DNA of 64,000 bases from Sambucus nigra (taxonomy: Eukaryota > Streptophyta > Magnoliopsida > Dipsacales > Adoxaceae). Shown one piece after another: positions 1 to 10,504 of this stretch (positions are counted from its first letter, which is position 1; the number at the start of each line of letters is the position of its first letter). Below the pieces are notes generated by a model. The model was not told the DNA's origin, ran no database searches, and saw nothing but the letters and a program-made list of their open reading frames with translations. The stretch is from the NCBI GenBank assembly GCA_949130495.1, contig OX422208.1:399116561-399180560 (forward strand). The letters run 5' to 3'. The translations under genes were made by a program, and so were the position numbers.

Positions 1-1480
1 TTTGCTCGGTAATAAAACTTGGATTATGTTTCTCCTCTGCATATGTGAAATTGGCAATGAAGTCAGCATCGTTTGGCATTTTATTGCAACTCTGGGTTCA
101 TAAATAATTTCAGACTCTCCAAATTCAACTACCCAAGACATTAACCTTCCACACTATTTCGGTTTATACAGTGGGTCTCATCCTTCTGGAAGCTTAAATG
201 AGTGCTAATTCTATGGATATCTAATTTCTGCTCCTCGAAAATGCCTTGCTAATGTAATTAACTGGCCTTTGAACTCCTCCATCTAGTCGGATCAAATCTC
301 TGAACTGACAGCTGATTCTGAAATAGCCAAGTATAGATACAGTTTCTCTTCTAAAACTGGTTAGGAAAAGAGTGGGGGAGAGTCCAAGTCCATATTCAAA
401 TATAAGAATACTTTCTCAAATTTGTCATTCCACTCAAGGGTCTTTTGAAGCACTTTAAAGAATGGAAGACATTTATCACTTTCTTGGGAGACAAAACGGT
501 TCAATTCGGCTACTCTTTCGGCCAGTTTTTGAACTTCTTTCTTGTTGGTCGGGGAGTGCATTTCAAATAAGGCTTTAATTTTGGCAGGATTTGCTTCCAT
601 TCCCCTTTAATTGATAATGTACCCTAGAAACATTCCTTCATGTACCCCAAAGATATTTGAATGGGTTGAGCTTCATCTAGTGATTTTTTATTTGATAAAA
701 AGATTGAGCCAAGTTAGCAATGTGATCAGCAACAAATTTTCTCTTGGTGAGCATATCATCTACATACACTTACATAATTTTTGATATTTTCTTCAAAAAC
801 CTTATTCACCAGTCTCTGATAAGTGGCTCCAGCATTCTTCAACCCCAAAGGCATGACATTGTAAGAGTAAGTTCATCGGCTGGTAATAAAGGAAGTAATT
901 TCCTTGTATTTATGTTTCATCTTAATTTAATTATAGCCAGAATATCTGTCCATGAAACCGAGTAATTCATAACTTGTTATAGCATCGAATAGTTAATCAA
1001 TCCTTGGTAAAGGAAAGTGATCTTTTGGGCATGCCTTATTGAGGTCTGTGAAGTCAGCACACATGCGCCATTTGTCATTTTTTTTCTTAACCATGACCAC
1101 ATTAGCCAACGAGCTTCGATACTTGATATCTTCAATGAACCATGCTCGTTATAATTTCTCCACTTCTTTTTGGATTTCCATATTCTTCTCAGGGCTGAAA
1201 GCTCATCGCTTCTTCTTGATCGGCTTAGAATTTGGACATATATTGAGCTCATGTCAAATGAAATTTGGATCAATTCCCCGCATATCTTTGTGGCTCCAAG
1301 AAAATACATTTTTCCTCTCTCTAATGAATGTAATTAATTCTTGTATAAGAGATGAAGAAAATATAAAATCGATTTGGGTGGTTCTTTCTGGCTTCTCATC
1401 GTCCAGTGCAATAGCTAATATTTCTTCCATAACTTACCTCTTTGTCAACTTCTCTTCTTCTCGAGGATCCAGAGTGTCAA
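1..1480 (-). pseudogene. Element A pol: reverse transcriptase, start of RNase H
   Basis: On the minus strand the decayed frame shows a fingers/palm motif near 1040-1130 (VVMVKKKNDKWRMCADFTDL, then NKACPKDHFPLPRID), MPLGLKNAGATYQRLVNKVF near 800-856, the YVDD catalytic box near 755, and the thumb/connection motif NRFVSQESDKCLPFF at 470-510. The YVDD box is shifted by one base from the preceding frame, so the enzyme is split exactly at its active site. The open stretch 361-600 is the connection region. This is standard Ty3/gypsy RT that copies the element RNA into DNA inside virus-like particles. Positions 1-360 continue toward RNase H but are more decayed. Confidence 0.85.
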
Positions 1481-1599
1481 TATGAAAAGAGGCTCATTTG
1501 GATTTCTTATTGGTCGGCTGAAGTATAATAACATTCCATGGCTTCTTTTTTATTGCCATTTACTATGTCGACTCTATTTTGTTAAAATTTTTATACATT

Positions 1600-2320
1600 G
1601 ATGCACTATGGATGTCAAAGCCTATAACTACTTTATTCCCACTCTTCCTAGGATAATATTGTAAGATTATGGGACATTTTTATTTAACACAAAGAAACAA
1701 ATTCTTTCTTCCTTTCTCATCGGCCAGGCGGCGACTAAGAATTCCAGCTCGATCGTTCCCAATGGGTATACTTTCTTTCCTGCAAATCCAATGAGAGGTC
1801 TATGGTATGGTTCTAAGTTGCTATCCTTTATCCCTAAGTTTTGGAAAAATTATTAAACATCACGTCAGCTGAACTCCCATTATCAACCAGTATCCTTATA
1901 ACTCTACCATGATGAACTCTACATGTGATGATTAACGGATCGTCATAAGGGTAAACACTTAGATAATTTTTTAGAGAATTTGATTACTAGCTTGTCTCTG
2001 TTGAATTTCCTTAGCTGACTATTACTGGATTCAGCTATATCAGTCTATCTGACAATTGGGCAGGCCTTGGTTTCACCCAAATAAGCTTTTATTTCCGCAA
2101 TTGCATCTCCTCCTCCAGCATCTCCTCCTGTAATAAAGTAGCATCTAAAGGATATCATTTCGACCTCCACCGCTGGTTCATAAGGTTTCTTTAGGAAGTC
2201 TAGATCTTTTTCAAAATCATTATTTCTTGCCATTTTATTGTCTTTCCTTGCTCGGGTTGGAGATTCAGACCTCCTCTGATCATCTTGATTGCTATTTTGA
2301 TCAATAAACTTGCTCAATTT
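1600..2320 (-). pseudogene. Element A aspartic protease and gag-pro linker
   Basis: The minus strand reads YPYDDPLIITCRVHHGRVIR followed by ILVDNGSSADVMF at about 1850-1960. The DNG triad with SSAD is the retropepsin active-site signature as it appears in Tat-type elements (DTG or DSG elsewhere). It is followed by a stop after NNFSKT. Upstream (2045-2317) is an open, charged linker rich in R, K and D that probably joined gag to protease. The protease would cleave the polyprotein. Element C has the same YPYDDPL lead-in at 22600, which supports the call. Confidence 0.75.
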
Positions 2321-2329
2321 TCCTCGCCA

Positions 2330-3830
2330 AATAAGATTTTCAATCTCATTTTTCAGTGCAATTCAACTGTTGGTGTTGTTCCTGTGATTCCTATGAAAAT
2401 TGTAGTAATTGGACTCATCCCTCTTATTAGGGGTTGTCTTAAAATTTTTGAGCCAATTCAATTCTCAATTTCCCTTGATTTCGTCCAAAATATAGTGAAC
2501 ACATTGTATACTCATCATACTTATTGATCCTATATATCTTTTTTTTTTCTTTTTTTCTCCTTCTTGATCGAGTTAGAATTATTTTTCCTGATTTTCACCC
2601 TTGGTTTCAGGAGTTTCCTTGAACGCCATACCCTACTCGGCATTCGTTAACTTTCTAGCCTTAGCCATTAATTCTGTCATGGTCTTGGGTGGATTCTTCA
2701 CTAAAGCATAGTAAAGATCTTTAGTAAGCAACCCACTCATAAGTCCTACAATAGTTGTCTTCTCCTTATAATCCACCGCCTCTAGTTTTTCATTATTAAA
2801 ATATGTAATATATTCTTTAGTTATTTCTCCCAGCTATTGTCACACGGTCAAGAGATGAGTGACACTCTTGATCAACTTAGCCCCAAAATAAAAGTTATCT
2901 ATAAATAATTTAGCTAACTGGTGAAAACTAGAGATTTTACCTCTTCGAAGATTATTACACCAGATTTGGGTTGGTCATGTGATATAACTAGAGAAAGCAC
3001 TACATCTCATTTCGTCGGGCACTAAGTAAATGTCAACAACAACTTGATATTTCTTTATGTGTGGGTATAGATCAGTTTTCCCCATCATACATGGGAGCTA
3101 GATCTTGGAAGGTGTGGGATATTCCAGAATAGCCTGGATCAAAGGTGATCCTTCAACGAAAGTCCTTTGTAATGGATTCTTAGTTTTGGCCATTTTACCT
3201 AGCCGATCTTCCAACCGCTGTATGGATCCCTTCAAGGGCTATTCTTCTAGCTATATTTGTTCAAGGTAGATTTAGAGGCTTTACTGTGTCTATATGCTGA
3301 ACTCGCCTCCTGAGAGGTCTTCTCGGCACACATAGAGACCTTCATAGTGGCCCTAGATCTTGTGGACAATTCTCTATATTCATGATGATGTTCCTCCTCC
3401 CTGTGATATCCTCTAGTTACTCGGGGGCCTAGACAATCAAAAGAAGACTCCCTACTTAGCCTTTCCAAGACACTTGGTCTTTCTATGGAAAAAGATCTAC
3501 ATCATAATAATCCGTTGACTAGAATGAAAAAGTTACCCCAGGAAGATATGACCTGTCATGACAAGAACGAGAATGATGAGTCCTTTCATTTCTGGACGAT
3601 GGAGGTGGCATATCACTTCTAAAATAGGAAGACTTAGCGCGTATAGTGCGGGCCAATTGCTTAGCAGATTCTTGTGTGGCTTATTTCCCTCTAGAAAGGT
3701 TGAGCAGAATTCCTAGTAGATCTGCTACACTAAGAGGAGCAGATAGAATGACAACATTGCCTTCATTTCTAGCATTATTTTTAAGGTCAGTCATTTCTTT
3801 AAAGTCAAAGAAATAAAATCTAAGGGTAGA
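2330..3830 (-). pseudogene. Element A gag
   Basis: The minus-strand frame, broken by several stops, matches the gag of element C. It has the retrotransposon-gag core around 2690-2990 (FHQLAKLFIDNFYFGAKLI, then a track ending NNEKLEAVDY and GLMSGLLTKDLYYALVKNPP), followed by a basic E/K-rich tail at 2580-2660. Its N-terminal part begins near 3790-3830. Gag forms the particle that packages the element RNA. No intact zinc knuckle was seen. The open stretch 3247-3468 lies in the same area but is not the main frame. Confidence 0.75.
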
Positions 3831-3846
3831 GAATGATGAAAGACAA

Positions 3847-3870
3847 ACGTTCCCATAGATGTTGCCAATT
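3847..3870 (-). other. Element A primer binding site (decayed)
   Basis: Directly inside the LTR end, the minus strand reads TTGGCAACATCTATGGGAACG. It resembles the TTGGCGCCGTCTGTGGGAA type of site found next to the 5' LTR in Tat-type elements, and the equivalent site of element C (TTGCCCCCGTCTGTGGGAA). Several bases have changed. It would prime minus-strand DNA synthesis from a tRNA. Confidence 0.6.
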
Positions 3871-4351
3871 TGTTGATGTTTAAAAATGGACTTAATCCAG
3901 ACAGATAAAATATAATATTATCACCCAATCACACACACACAAGATAAGAGATTTTAGAGTGGTTCAACTACCAAATAGCCTATGTCCACTGTTGATTGTA
4001 TTTAGTAAGGTTACAATTAGCTGAGTATGGTATGAATATCAGTGATTCGACTTATCCCTTGAGCTAAGGGAATAATTTGTATTTATATGGGTGTAAAACC
4101 CTAAAGGTGGAATGCCTTTATATTGCAAAGCGCTCACATTCGTGTATAATAAATAAAACTATTAGAATCAAGTTTTGATTGGCATCCCATTCGAGTAGCT
4201 TTCCGTATTCCTGATGGATGGAATTCTGGAGTTGGTCGGCCTCCTAGAGGACTAAGTATTTCTGATGCCGATTAAGAAGGTTTGTAGGCTATGTAGGAGC
4301 ATATGTGTACATTCATAATTGGTCCACATAGGAGAGTAATTTTTACATACA
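3871..4351 (-). repeat. Element A 5' LTR (481 bp)
   Basis: On the plus strand it runs from TGTTGATGTT to TTTACATACA, so in element sense it is TGTATGT...CATCAACA. It matches, in the opposite orientation, the LTR of element B at 27845-28336, including the segment with TCTCCTATGTGG near the start and the shared GTGGTTC..AATAGCC..GTCCACTGTT block. The first ~200 bp also resemble the LTR of element C. A and B therefore belong to one LTR subfamily and C to a sister subfamily. Confidence 0.8.
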
Positions 4352-4524
4352 GCACTGGACTTTCTTATCAAACCCCCAACTATTACTTAAGGCTTTGTAT
4401 TTAGATTTATAATCACAATGAAACAATACCAGAGAAAGTTTGTGGTCATCTTCCAGTTGTTCAATCATTTCATAGTAGGCAGCATTGTTCACCACAACCC
4501 TATCAAGAAGATAATGAAGATGAA
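4352..4524 (-). pseudogene. Element B antisense gene, C-terminal exon fragment
   Basis: The minus strand reads LHYLLDRVVVNNAAYYEMIE and then SKYKALSNSWGFDKK. The plus-strand copy in C at 17030-17190 reads LKYLLNRAVKNSVAYYEMIE and then KKYQSLSVGRGFD. The match is clear over about 55 residues. The fragment is bounded on the right by the insertion of C and on the left by the insertion of A. Its function is unknown; it is part of the coiled-coil half of the PF04195-like protein described at 14731-18097. Confidence 0.8.
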
Positions 4525-4813
4525 TGTTGATGCAAAAAACCAGAATAGGCTTAATTAATCGATCACAGATAAAATAAGTAAAACAAACAACATACAAAAA
4601 ATTTTAAAGTGGTTCGGCTAAATGGAATAGCCTACGTCCACTATTCTGTATTGACTGCCTTTAGTTATTTTTTCAGTCCCCTGCAATGAGGGTGATATAA
4701 AGTATTTATAACCTAAGAGGGGTGCTGATAGTTGTCGTGTGAATGGATGAAATACCTTCATTTGTTAGGCATTTACATCAATACATAATGAGAATTAATT
4801 GTATGAAGGTTGT
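4525..4813 (-). repeat. Element C 3' LTR, piece 1
   Basis: It begins TGTTGATGCAAAAAACC and follows the uninterrupted 5' LTR at 24501 almost base for base (AATAGCC, GTCCAC, TACTGACTGCC, GCAATGAGGGTGAT, TTAGGCATTTACATCAA) up to AAGGTTGT, where solo LTR N interrupts it. The last five bases, GTTGT (4809-4813), are the left TSD of N. Confidence 0.88.
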
Positions 4814-5704
4814 TGATAAGCACCCAAAACTGTACAATTTATACCCCGAATAGATATATTTTAGTTGCTAATTCTAGACAATATGGGTCTTACGTGCTTA
4901 ATTGTTTATTTTGTAGGTCGAATGCACGTTGCGGTGTTCAAATGCCTATTTTAAGGCTATTGTGCATTTTATGGAGCTATATACCCTTATCCCGTAACCT
5001 AGCCTACCCTAAGCCTACCCTGAACCTCGTGTGTGTCTAATTTGCCCTTTGATTAATTTTTTAGATTTTTAGTTTGAGTCATTTCTATTTTTAGGATTTA
5101 TTTTAGATTTATTTAGAATTTCTTGAATTTATTTTAGGATTATTTTAGAATTTTTAGGTTTATTTTCTATTTTTATATTTTATTTTATTTTATTTTTGAT
5201 TTTTATTCTATTAGTTTTTAGTTTTAGTTTTATTTTATTTTATTACGATCTTAATTTTTAGGATTTTAATTTATTTATTAGTTTTTACATTTTCTTTTTA
5301 GGATTTTAATTTTAAGTTTTATTAGATTTTATTTTTATTTTTTTCTAGTTTCATTTTATTTGAGTCTTTGTTTTATTTTAGAATAGAATTTTAATAGGAT
5401 TTTATTTTATAATTTTATTTTTATTAATTAGTTTTAGTGTTAGTTTTAGGGGATCAAATTAGACACACAAACACACACCCTATACACCCAACACCTAACT
5501 CACCCACACCCTTACTTTCCTATACCCTCAACCTCACCCACGCCAACCTATCATACACCCTCACCACACCAAAGTACCCCCACCTACTATTCATCATCAT
5601 CCCCATCTCCCACACTCTCTTTCTCTCTCCGCCATTACCCACCTAAAGACAAACCACCATCACTACTCAAACCCTCAACCAAATCCTTCCCCATCGGATC
5701 TACT

Positions 5705-5726
5705 CCCCCCCCCCCCCCCCCCCCCC
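5705..5726 (+). repeat. C22 homopolymer
   Basis: Twenty-two consecutive C are followed by CCGCCGCCGG-type sequence. The minus strand is a G22 run next to further G-rich sequence. Such a tract can form a G-quadruplex or i-motif and is a likely assembly or polymerase-slippage site, so its exact length is uncertain. Confidence 0.9.
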
Positions 5727-6630
5727 GCCGCCGGAAAAACCCGCCCCCGGGCGCATGAACCACAACCCGATTTCTCTCTCTCTTTCCGAGCCACCGTCGG
5801 CGCTGCCCCAAGCCGGCGCCAACCACCCGATCGCCTCTATCCTTCCTTCCCCGAGCTCACCGGTACCTCCTGAAACCGGCCAGCCCCCAAAACCTCTAAC
5901 CAACAGCCTCAGGCACCGGCGTCTCCATTACCCTAACGACCTACACAGGTCGTCGGACTCTCTCTCTCTCCTCATCTGAACCAACCCGAAATCTCCCGGC
6001 GTGCACCGCTACCCGCCGACCTGCTCTGGCGCAGACCTCACCCCTCTCTCCCTTATTCCGGCAATCAGCTCCGATCGCACCACCTCTGTCCCAAAACACC
6101 AGCCGGCGCTGCCACGGCTGGAAAAATAACACCGGTCGGCGACAACCATCGCGTCGGAGCCACCTCCGTCCCTCCATTGGCAGTCCCCAATACCACCTAA
6201 TCCACATACCTTCTTCCTTATACCTAATACCTAATTCCATCTCACCTTTAACCATATTCAACAACCAAAGCCCTATACACCCATCTTCCATGACCCACTT
6301 CTTCAACAATGCAAGCCACGAATTTCATTCCCCTCCAAAATTCAATCCAAACTAAAAGCAAGACCAAATAATCCCATGTGGTTTAAAACCCCATTTAATT
6401 CCTTTTACCGATTTTAGCCCTCAGCCACCTCTTATCCCCTTTTACCCAAATTACCCTTATACCAAATCTAATATTTATTCCCCCATTTCCCACTTATCCC
6501 CACACCTCACACAATCCATGCACAATTGTGCATTTTCTCCATATTACCCTCACCCATATATCCTCATACCTCACACCCCACATGTTCACCATAGCTAATT
6601 CTCATTTTTACCCCCATGCTCCATGCCTAC

Positions 6631-6637
6631 TATAAAT
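6631..6637 (+). promoter_or_regulatory. TATA-like box of solo LTR N
   Basis: CTACTATAAATTGAAGAAGAAGA fits an LTR promoter: TATAAAT is preceded by C-rich sequence and followed by a purine-rich leader. It lies about 1.8 kb into the LTR, leaving about 1.2 kb of R-U5. Inferred only from position and sequence. Confidence 0.5.
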
Positions 6638-7822
6638 TGAAGAAGAAGACCCCAAATAAAATATCTAGAGCTAGGAGATGGGAATTTGTAGAGTGAAAAA
6701 AATACCATTTTAGTGTAGTTTTAGATTAAAATTTTTATTTTATTATTTTTAGATAGTGAGGAGAAAATAAATTGTTGTGAGGATTAAATTGAGTGAGATT
6801 ATTGATGTAATTGTGTTTGAATCATTCAAATTAAGGGATGTGAATTTCAACTCAAGGGATAGAAGTTCAATTTCACTTCAAGAGATTGGGGTTTGATTGT
6901 TTTCTTCTCTTCTCATTTATTTATGCCTTTGATTATTAATTTGTCATATTTCATACCATGTTAGGCTAAAACCCCTTTCAAGGGGTGGGGTAAAACCCTT
7001 ATTTGATGTTATTTTATTTTAATTAGTTTAATTACTTGAAAAATCCCTTTGAATGTTAATTTTGATCTCTCACCCTTAAATTTACGCCTCGAGAGAGGGT
7101 AAATGATTTTTGAGAGAAAATCGAAATTCTAATTATAATACCCATTTTAGATTCGAACTAGAGATAGCGGTTTCTTAAGTGGGGTATTATAATTTGAATT
7201 TCAACTCTAAATTTAACTTCTAAGATTAACATAAATTTTAATTAATCGATCCTAGCGGGTGATTAATTAAAAGGAGTGTAGATTTTTTTTTCTAGAGTTG
7301 TGAGGTGTTAAACTTAATATTCTAAAATGTTATTATTAAAATTACACTTGCAACGAGAGTTGATTTGTAGTTTTGATATTAATTTGGGAGAATTCAAATA
7401 ATTAACTTAATTTATTAGAATAACTGGAATTTGTGGTGTAATCCCACTCCTTGATTGTTCTCACAATTATTTACCTCACTTATCTCTTATTTTTAGTTTA
7501 GACTTTAATTTTCATTTTAGTTACTTTCTAGTTAGTTATTTTCATTTAGTTTAGTTTAGTTTAGTTTAGACCTCACCTCACCTCACCTCACCTTATTGTT
7601 TTAATATTGAAAAAGCTAAAAAAAATTTAGAAAAAGTAAAAAGACCAAAAATAAAATAAAAAGTGAATTACAATTGAATTTGTTCCATTTGCTTTACCCC
7701 TCGGAAGTGGATTGATACCCTTACTTACCTCTACACTTGAAGTTATTATATTTTTTAGGTATGTGAGGATTTTTTACTAACTTGGCTTGCAACAACGACA
7801 TACGCAAAAAGCATAGTTATCA

Positions 7823-7928
7823 GTTGGCGCTTCATTGGCAATACAGGTTGTAGGACTGCTGCCACTTTGTAATCAATACAGGTCGTTGGTCGAACTACCC
7901 TGTTAGTTGGGCTTCCTTGTTGGTCGGG
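7823..7928 (-). repeat. Element C 3' LTR, piece 2
   Basis: After the right TSD of N, the LTR of C resumes (CGCTTCATTGGCAATACAGG, TTGTAGGACTG) and matches 24790-24875 of the 5' LTR. It ends TTGGTCGGG, whose last five bases (7924-7928) are the left TSD of element E. Confidence 0.88.
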
Positions 7929-9232
7929 TGATGATACGCAAATATTGCATATTTTATCCTTTGAACCTACGCAGTGTATCCCCCTCGGGTATCTTATTCC
8001 CTATATTTATGCTCGTTAACTAGAAAACCTCTAATTTCTACGTTAACATGTTTTGCATGGGTTAATTGAGCTTTTATAGGTATTTGGAAGCTAAGTGTGA
8101 AGTTCGGACGCATTCCGCTCGATTTTCGTACAGAATCGCACTTTCAAGGGAATTTAGTCTTTTCACATCTTGGTCACCTGGCCTAACATATACACGGAAG
8201 TTGTAGTCCTCCTCTCAAGCTTCGCGTGGACACAAACGGTGAGCGATTCGGAGTCCGTATGAAGAAGTTACTGGATTTTTAGTGGAAGGAAAAATAATGA
8301 AACCAAGAGAGGAGGAGAAGAGGAGGAAAAGGAATGCAGTAGGCTGCCTTGGCTCACACTTGCTTGATCGATCGATCAACCAAAAGGGTTGATCGATCAA
8401 TCCCTCAGTTTTCAGCCATCGTGGGGAGACAGTGGGCATGATATTTTAGCATCGATCGATCGAGCCTAGGGAATTGATCGATCGATCCCTTGTTTTCTGA
8501 GATATTTTGGGCTTTTCTTTTCTTTCTTCTTTTCTTTTCTAATTTTATTCCACTTAGTATAAATACCAATTTTTGTGTAAATATCAGATATATTCATTTT
8601 TAGATAATTTTAGAAGATAGTTTAGGTTAGGGTTAGGGTTTAGGTTTGGGTTTTTGGTTAGTTCTTATTCATTTCTTCTTGGATTGACACCCTTTTTGGT
8701 TTGTAAGTCGACTATTCATTACCCTCTCCATTAATATAGTTGTTTTCCATTAATTCCTTCTTTGTAGTGTAGTTTACGTGTTTTCTTCCCGTGCTTTCTA
8801 GTGTAGATTTATCGCGGTTATTTACCGCTTTATTTATTCCGTTTTTAACATGCTTTCTAGCTAATTTAGTCTAAGTTGTGTTTGAATGGAACTCACGCGA
8901 GTTAACGCGTTGCTTTGATTTGGCGATAGCATTTACGGGTCTATTTCGGGTGTGTTGTCCTAGTTATTACGCCTAGGAGATTTGACGGGGCATATCATGT
9001 ATGTCCCGTGCTTACGACCTTTCGTGCGTAATTTCTGGGATATTTGTTGACGCCAAAATCTTATTAGGCTTTTATGCGGTTTTAGGGGCGTGACAACCCT
9101 TGATTCAATTAACTGTTGAAACGAGATGCATTTTTAATAACTCGTCGACCCATGTATCCATTTTATACAAATTAACTCGGGTGAGGGATATTCGACGCAG
9201 CCTATAGTTTTACTCACTTTGTTAGTCTAGTT
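7929..9232 (+). repeat. Element E 5' LTR, lacking its last ~255 bp
   Basis: It is collinear with the 3' LTR from TGATGATACGCAAATATT to TTAGTCTAGTTT (9232), then diverges. The 3' LTR continues another ~255 bp to its CA end, so the end of this LTR and the adjacent primer binding site appear deleted. It contains the ATCGATCG hairpins (8365-8490), a TATA box at 8558 and a telomere-like stretch with TTAGGGTTAGGGTTTAGG near 8625-8650. Confidence 0.8.
8365..8564 (+). promoter_or_regulatory. Element E LTR promoter: two ATCGATCG hairpins and TATA box
   Basis: Hairpin 1 (8366-8402) has arms GATCGATCGATCAACC and GGTTGATCGATCAATC around a short AAAAG loop, with one mismatch in 16. Hairpin 2 (8449-8488) has ATCGATCGATCGAGCC and GGGAATTGATCGATCGATC. 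TATAAAT follows at 8558-8564. In the 3' LTR the same block lies at 13074-13176, with a degraded TATA near 13241. The regulatory role is inferred from position alone. Confidence 0.5.
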
Positions 9233-9397
9233 TGTTTTAGACTTTATTTGATTTAGTATTTCTAGTATTTTCTTTCTATTTGTATTATTTTCTAATATTT
9301 TTGTTGGACTTCCACATTGGGCACTTAGAAACTCTCGAATTTCTCGCGCGCACCTCCTTTGTGGAATTCGCCACTTACAGCCATTTTTGGGGTAATC

Positions 9398-10504
9398 ATG
9401 TCTTATTCCAATTCGTTCGGTAATCATTGTTATAATTCTTAAAATTCTCGTAAACCTATGACTTTCGGTGAATACTTTGAATCCCAAAAAATTTCAAATT
9501 CAAATATGACTTTGGGCGAGTATAACGAAAGTCAAAACTTGGGTTATTGGAATTTTGATGATGATGACAATGATTTTGGGCCTTTACTTCCTTATAATAG
9601 GAATTTTGAAACGAATTGCAATAGTTTTCAAAATTCCTATAATAATGAGTTTTTGTTTAAGTCCGATGGTAATTTTCAAAGTTCCCATTATCATGCATCT
9701 GCACCTCGACCTATGACATTCGGTGAGGGCTTGCGTATGTATGAAAATGAGAAAATTGAAACTAGTTATCAGGAAGAAAATTATTGTTGGGAACATGAGT
9801 TGGATTTATTATTTGAGTCCGACGACGATTTTGCTTCCGAGACTTTCGAAGTCGAAGAATGTTTTAAACCAAATGAGGTACTTGTGCCTACTTTGGAACA
9901 AACCATTCTTGACTTTGCCCATTGCATAATAGATATTGAAAGTGAGGATTAAAATGACATAATATCTATTTGCAATGAAATGATTTCTTCTTTAGCCCCC
10001 AAAGAAGAACATTTCATTGAAAATGATAATATTTCCTTCGAAACTCAATCTCCATGCGATGATGATTCATCTCATGAGTTTTAATTTCTTTCATCCCCAT
10101 TTTCATCCTCAATTATCACACCGTCACAAGTACCCGATGATTCGGTTTCAAACATTAATGTTTTAAACCTTTTCGCCGATGAGAAGTTCTTGCTCGAGTC
10201 GCCTTCCATGATCGCATCTTCGCCTTTGTGTACGCCACCTCCCATTCCAATTTCAAAATCATTAGGTGGTTATTCGGCTTTTCTCGGTCCCCACATGTTT
10301 TTGTCACCCGTTCAATCCAAACCCCCCATCGTCCCTCCAGAACTTTTAATTGGCGATAGTTCCTTTCTACCGCCTTACACATGCCTTCCATTGTTAAAAC
10401 GGAATTCATATTTTTCGGAGGGCATGCTTAAGAGTGAGGGTACACCGATTATCCTCCAAAGTCAAATAATTTTACGGTGGACCCTCAGCTATTTAGACTT
10501 CTAG
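9398..10504 (+). pseudogene. Element E internal ORF: acidic protein of unknown function
   Basis: One reading frame runs from ATG 9398 to a stop at 10504, about 369 codons, interrupted by in-frame stops at 9440, 9950 and near 10082. The two long open pieces (9458-9952 and 10190-10504) are in the same frame, which argues for one ancestral protein. The N-terminal part contains a repeated motif, MTFGEYFES, MTLGEYNES and MTFGEGLRM, and is rich in N, D and E (DFDDDDNDFG-like). The C-terminal part is rich in P and S (SPSMIASSPLCTPPPIPIS). I see no zinc knuckle, protease or polymerase motif. It may be a decayed gag-like or element-specific protein; I do not recognise it. Confidence 0.6.

Larger units (their letters stand above)
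1..4351 (-). mobile_element. Element A: Tat-type Ty3/gypsy retrotransposon, right-hand (5') part
   Basis: Seen: on the minus strand the order is 5' LTR (3871-4351), PBS-like site, gag, protease, reverse transcriptase, and the element runs off the left edge. The protein motifs match those of element C in the same order. The terminal LTR bases fit a TG...CA element. Inference: A landed inside the antisense gene of older element B, because B coding sequence resumes at 4352. The left end is not visible, so a TSD cannot be checked. All reading frames are broken, so A is dead. Confidence 0.85.
4814..7822 (+). mobile_element. N: ~3.0 kb solo LTR (Athila-like guess)
   Basis: It starts TGATAAGCACCC and ends GCATAGTTATCA, giving TGATAA/TTATCA ends, and is flanked by GTTGT (4809-4813) and GTTGG (7823-7827). 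The uninterrupted LTR of C has GTTGT here, so the right copy carries one change. There is no gag, protease, RT or integrase inside. It has a TATA-like box at 6631. Contents: a T/A-rich low-complexity stretch (5041-5450), a C- and CA-rich stretch (5455-6600) with a C22 run and a GC-rich core, and repeats GTTTA and CCTCA near 7550-7590. A ~3 kb solo LTR is the simplest reading; a long non-coding element is the alternative. ORFs inside are low-complexity artefacts. Confidence 0.65.

Noticed and set aside
1039..1485. 148-codon plus-strand ORF
   Set aside because: Complement of the element A reverse transcriptase.
5635..6309. Overlapping ORFs on both strands in the GC-rich part of N
   Set aside because: They are created by a C22 run and low-complexity CA/CT sequence inside a TG...CA element with TSD; no domain, and the frames on both strands are equally open.
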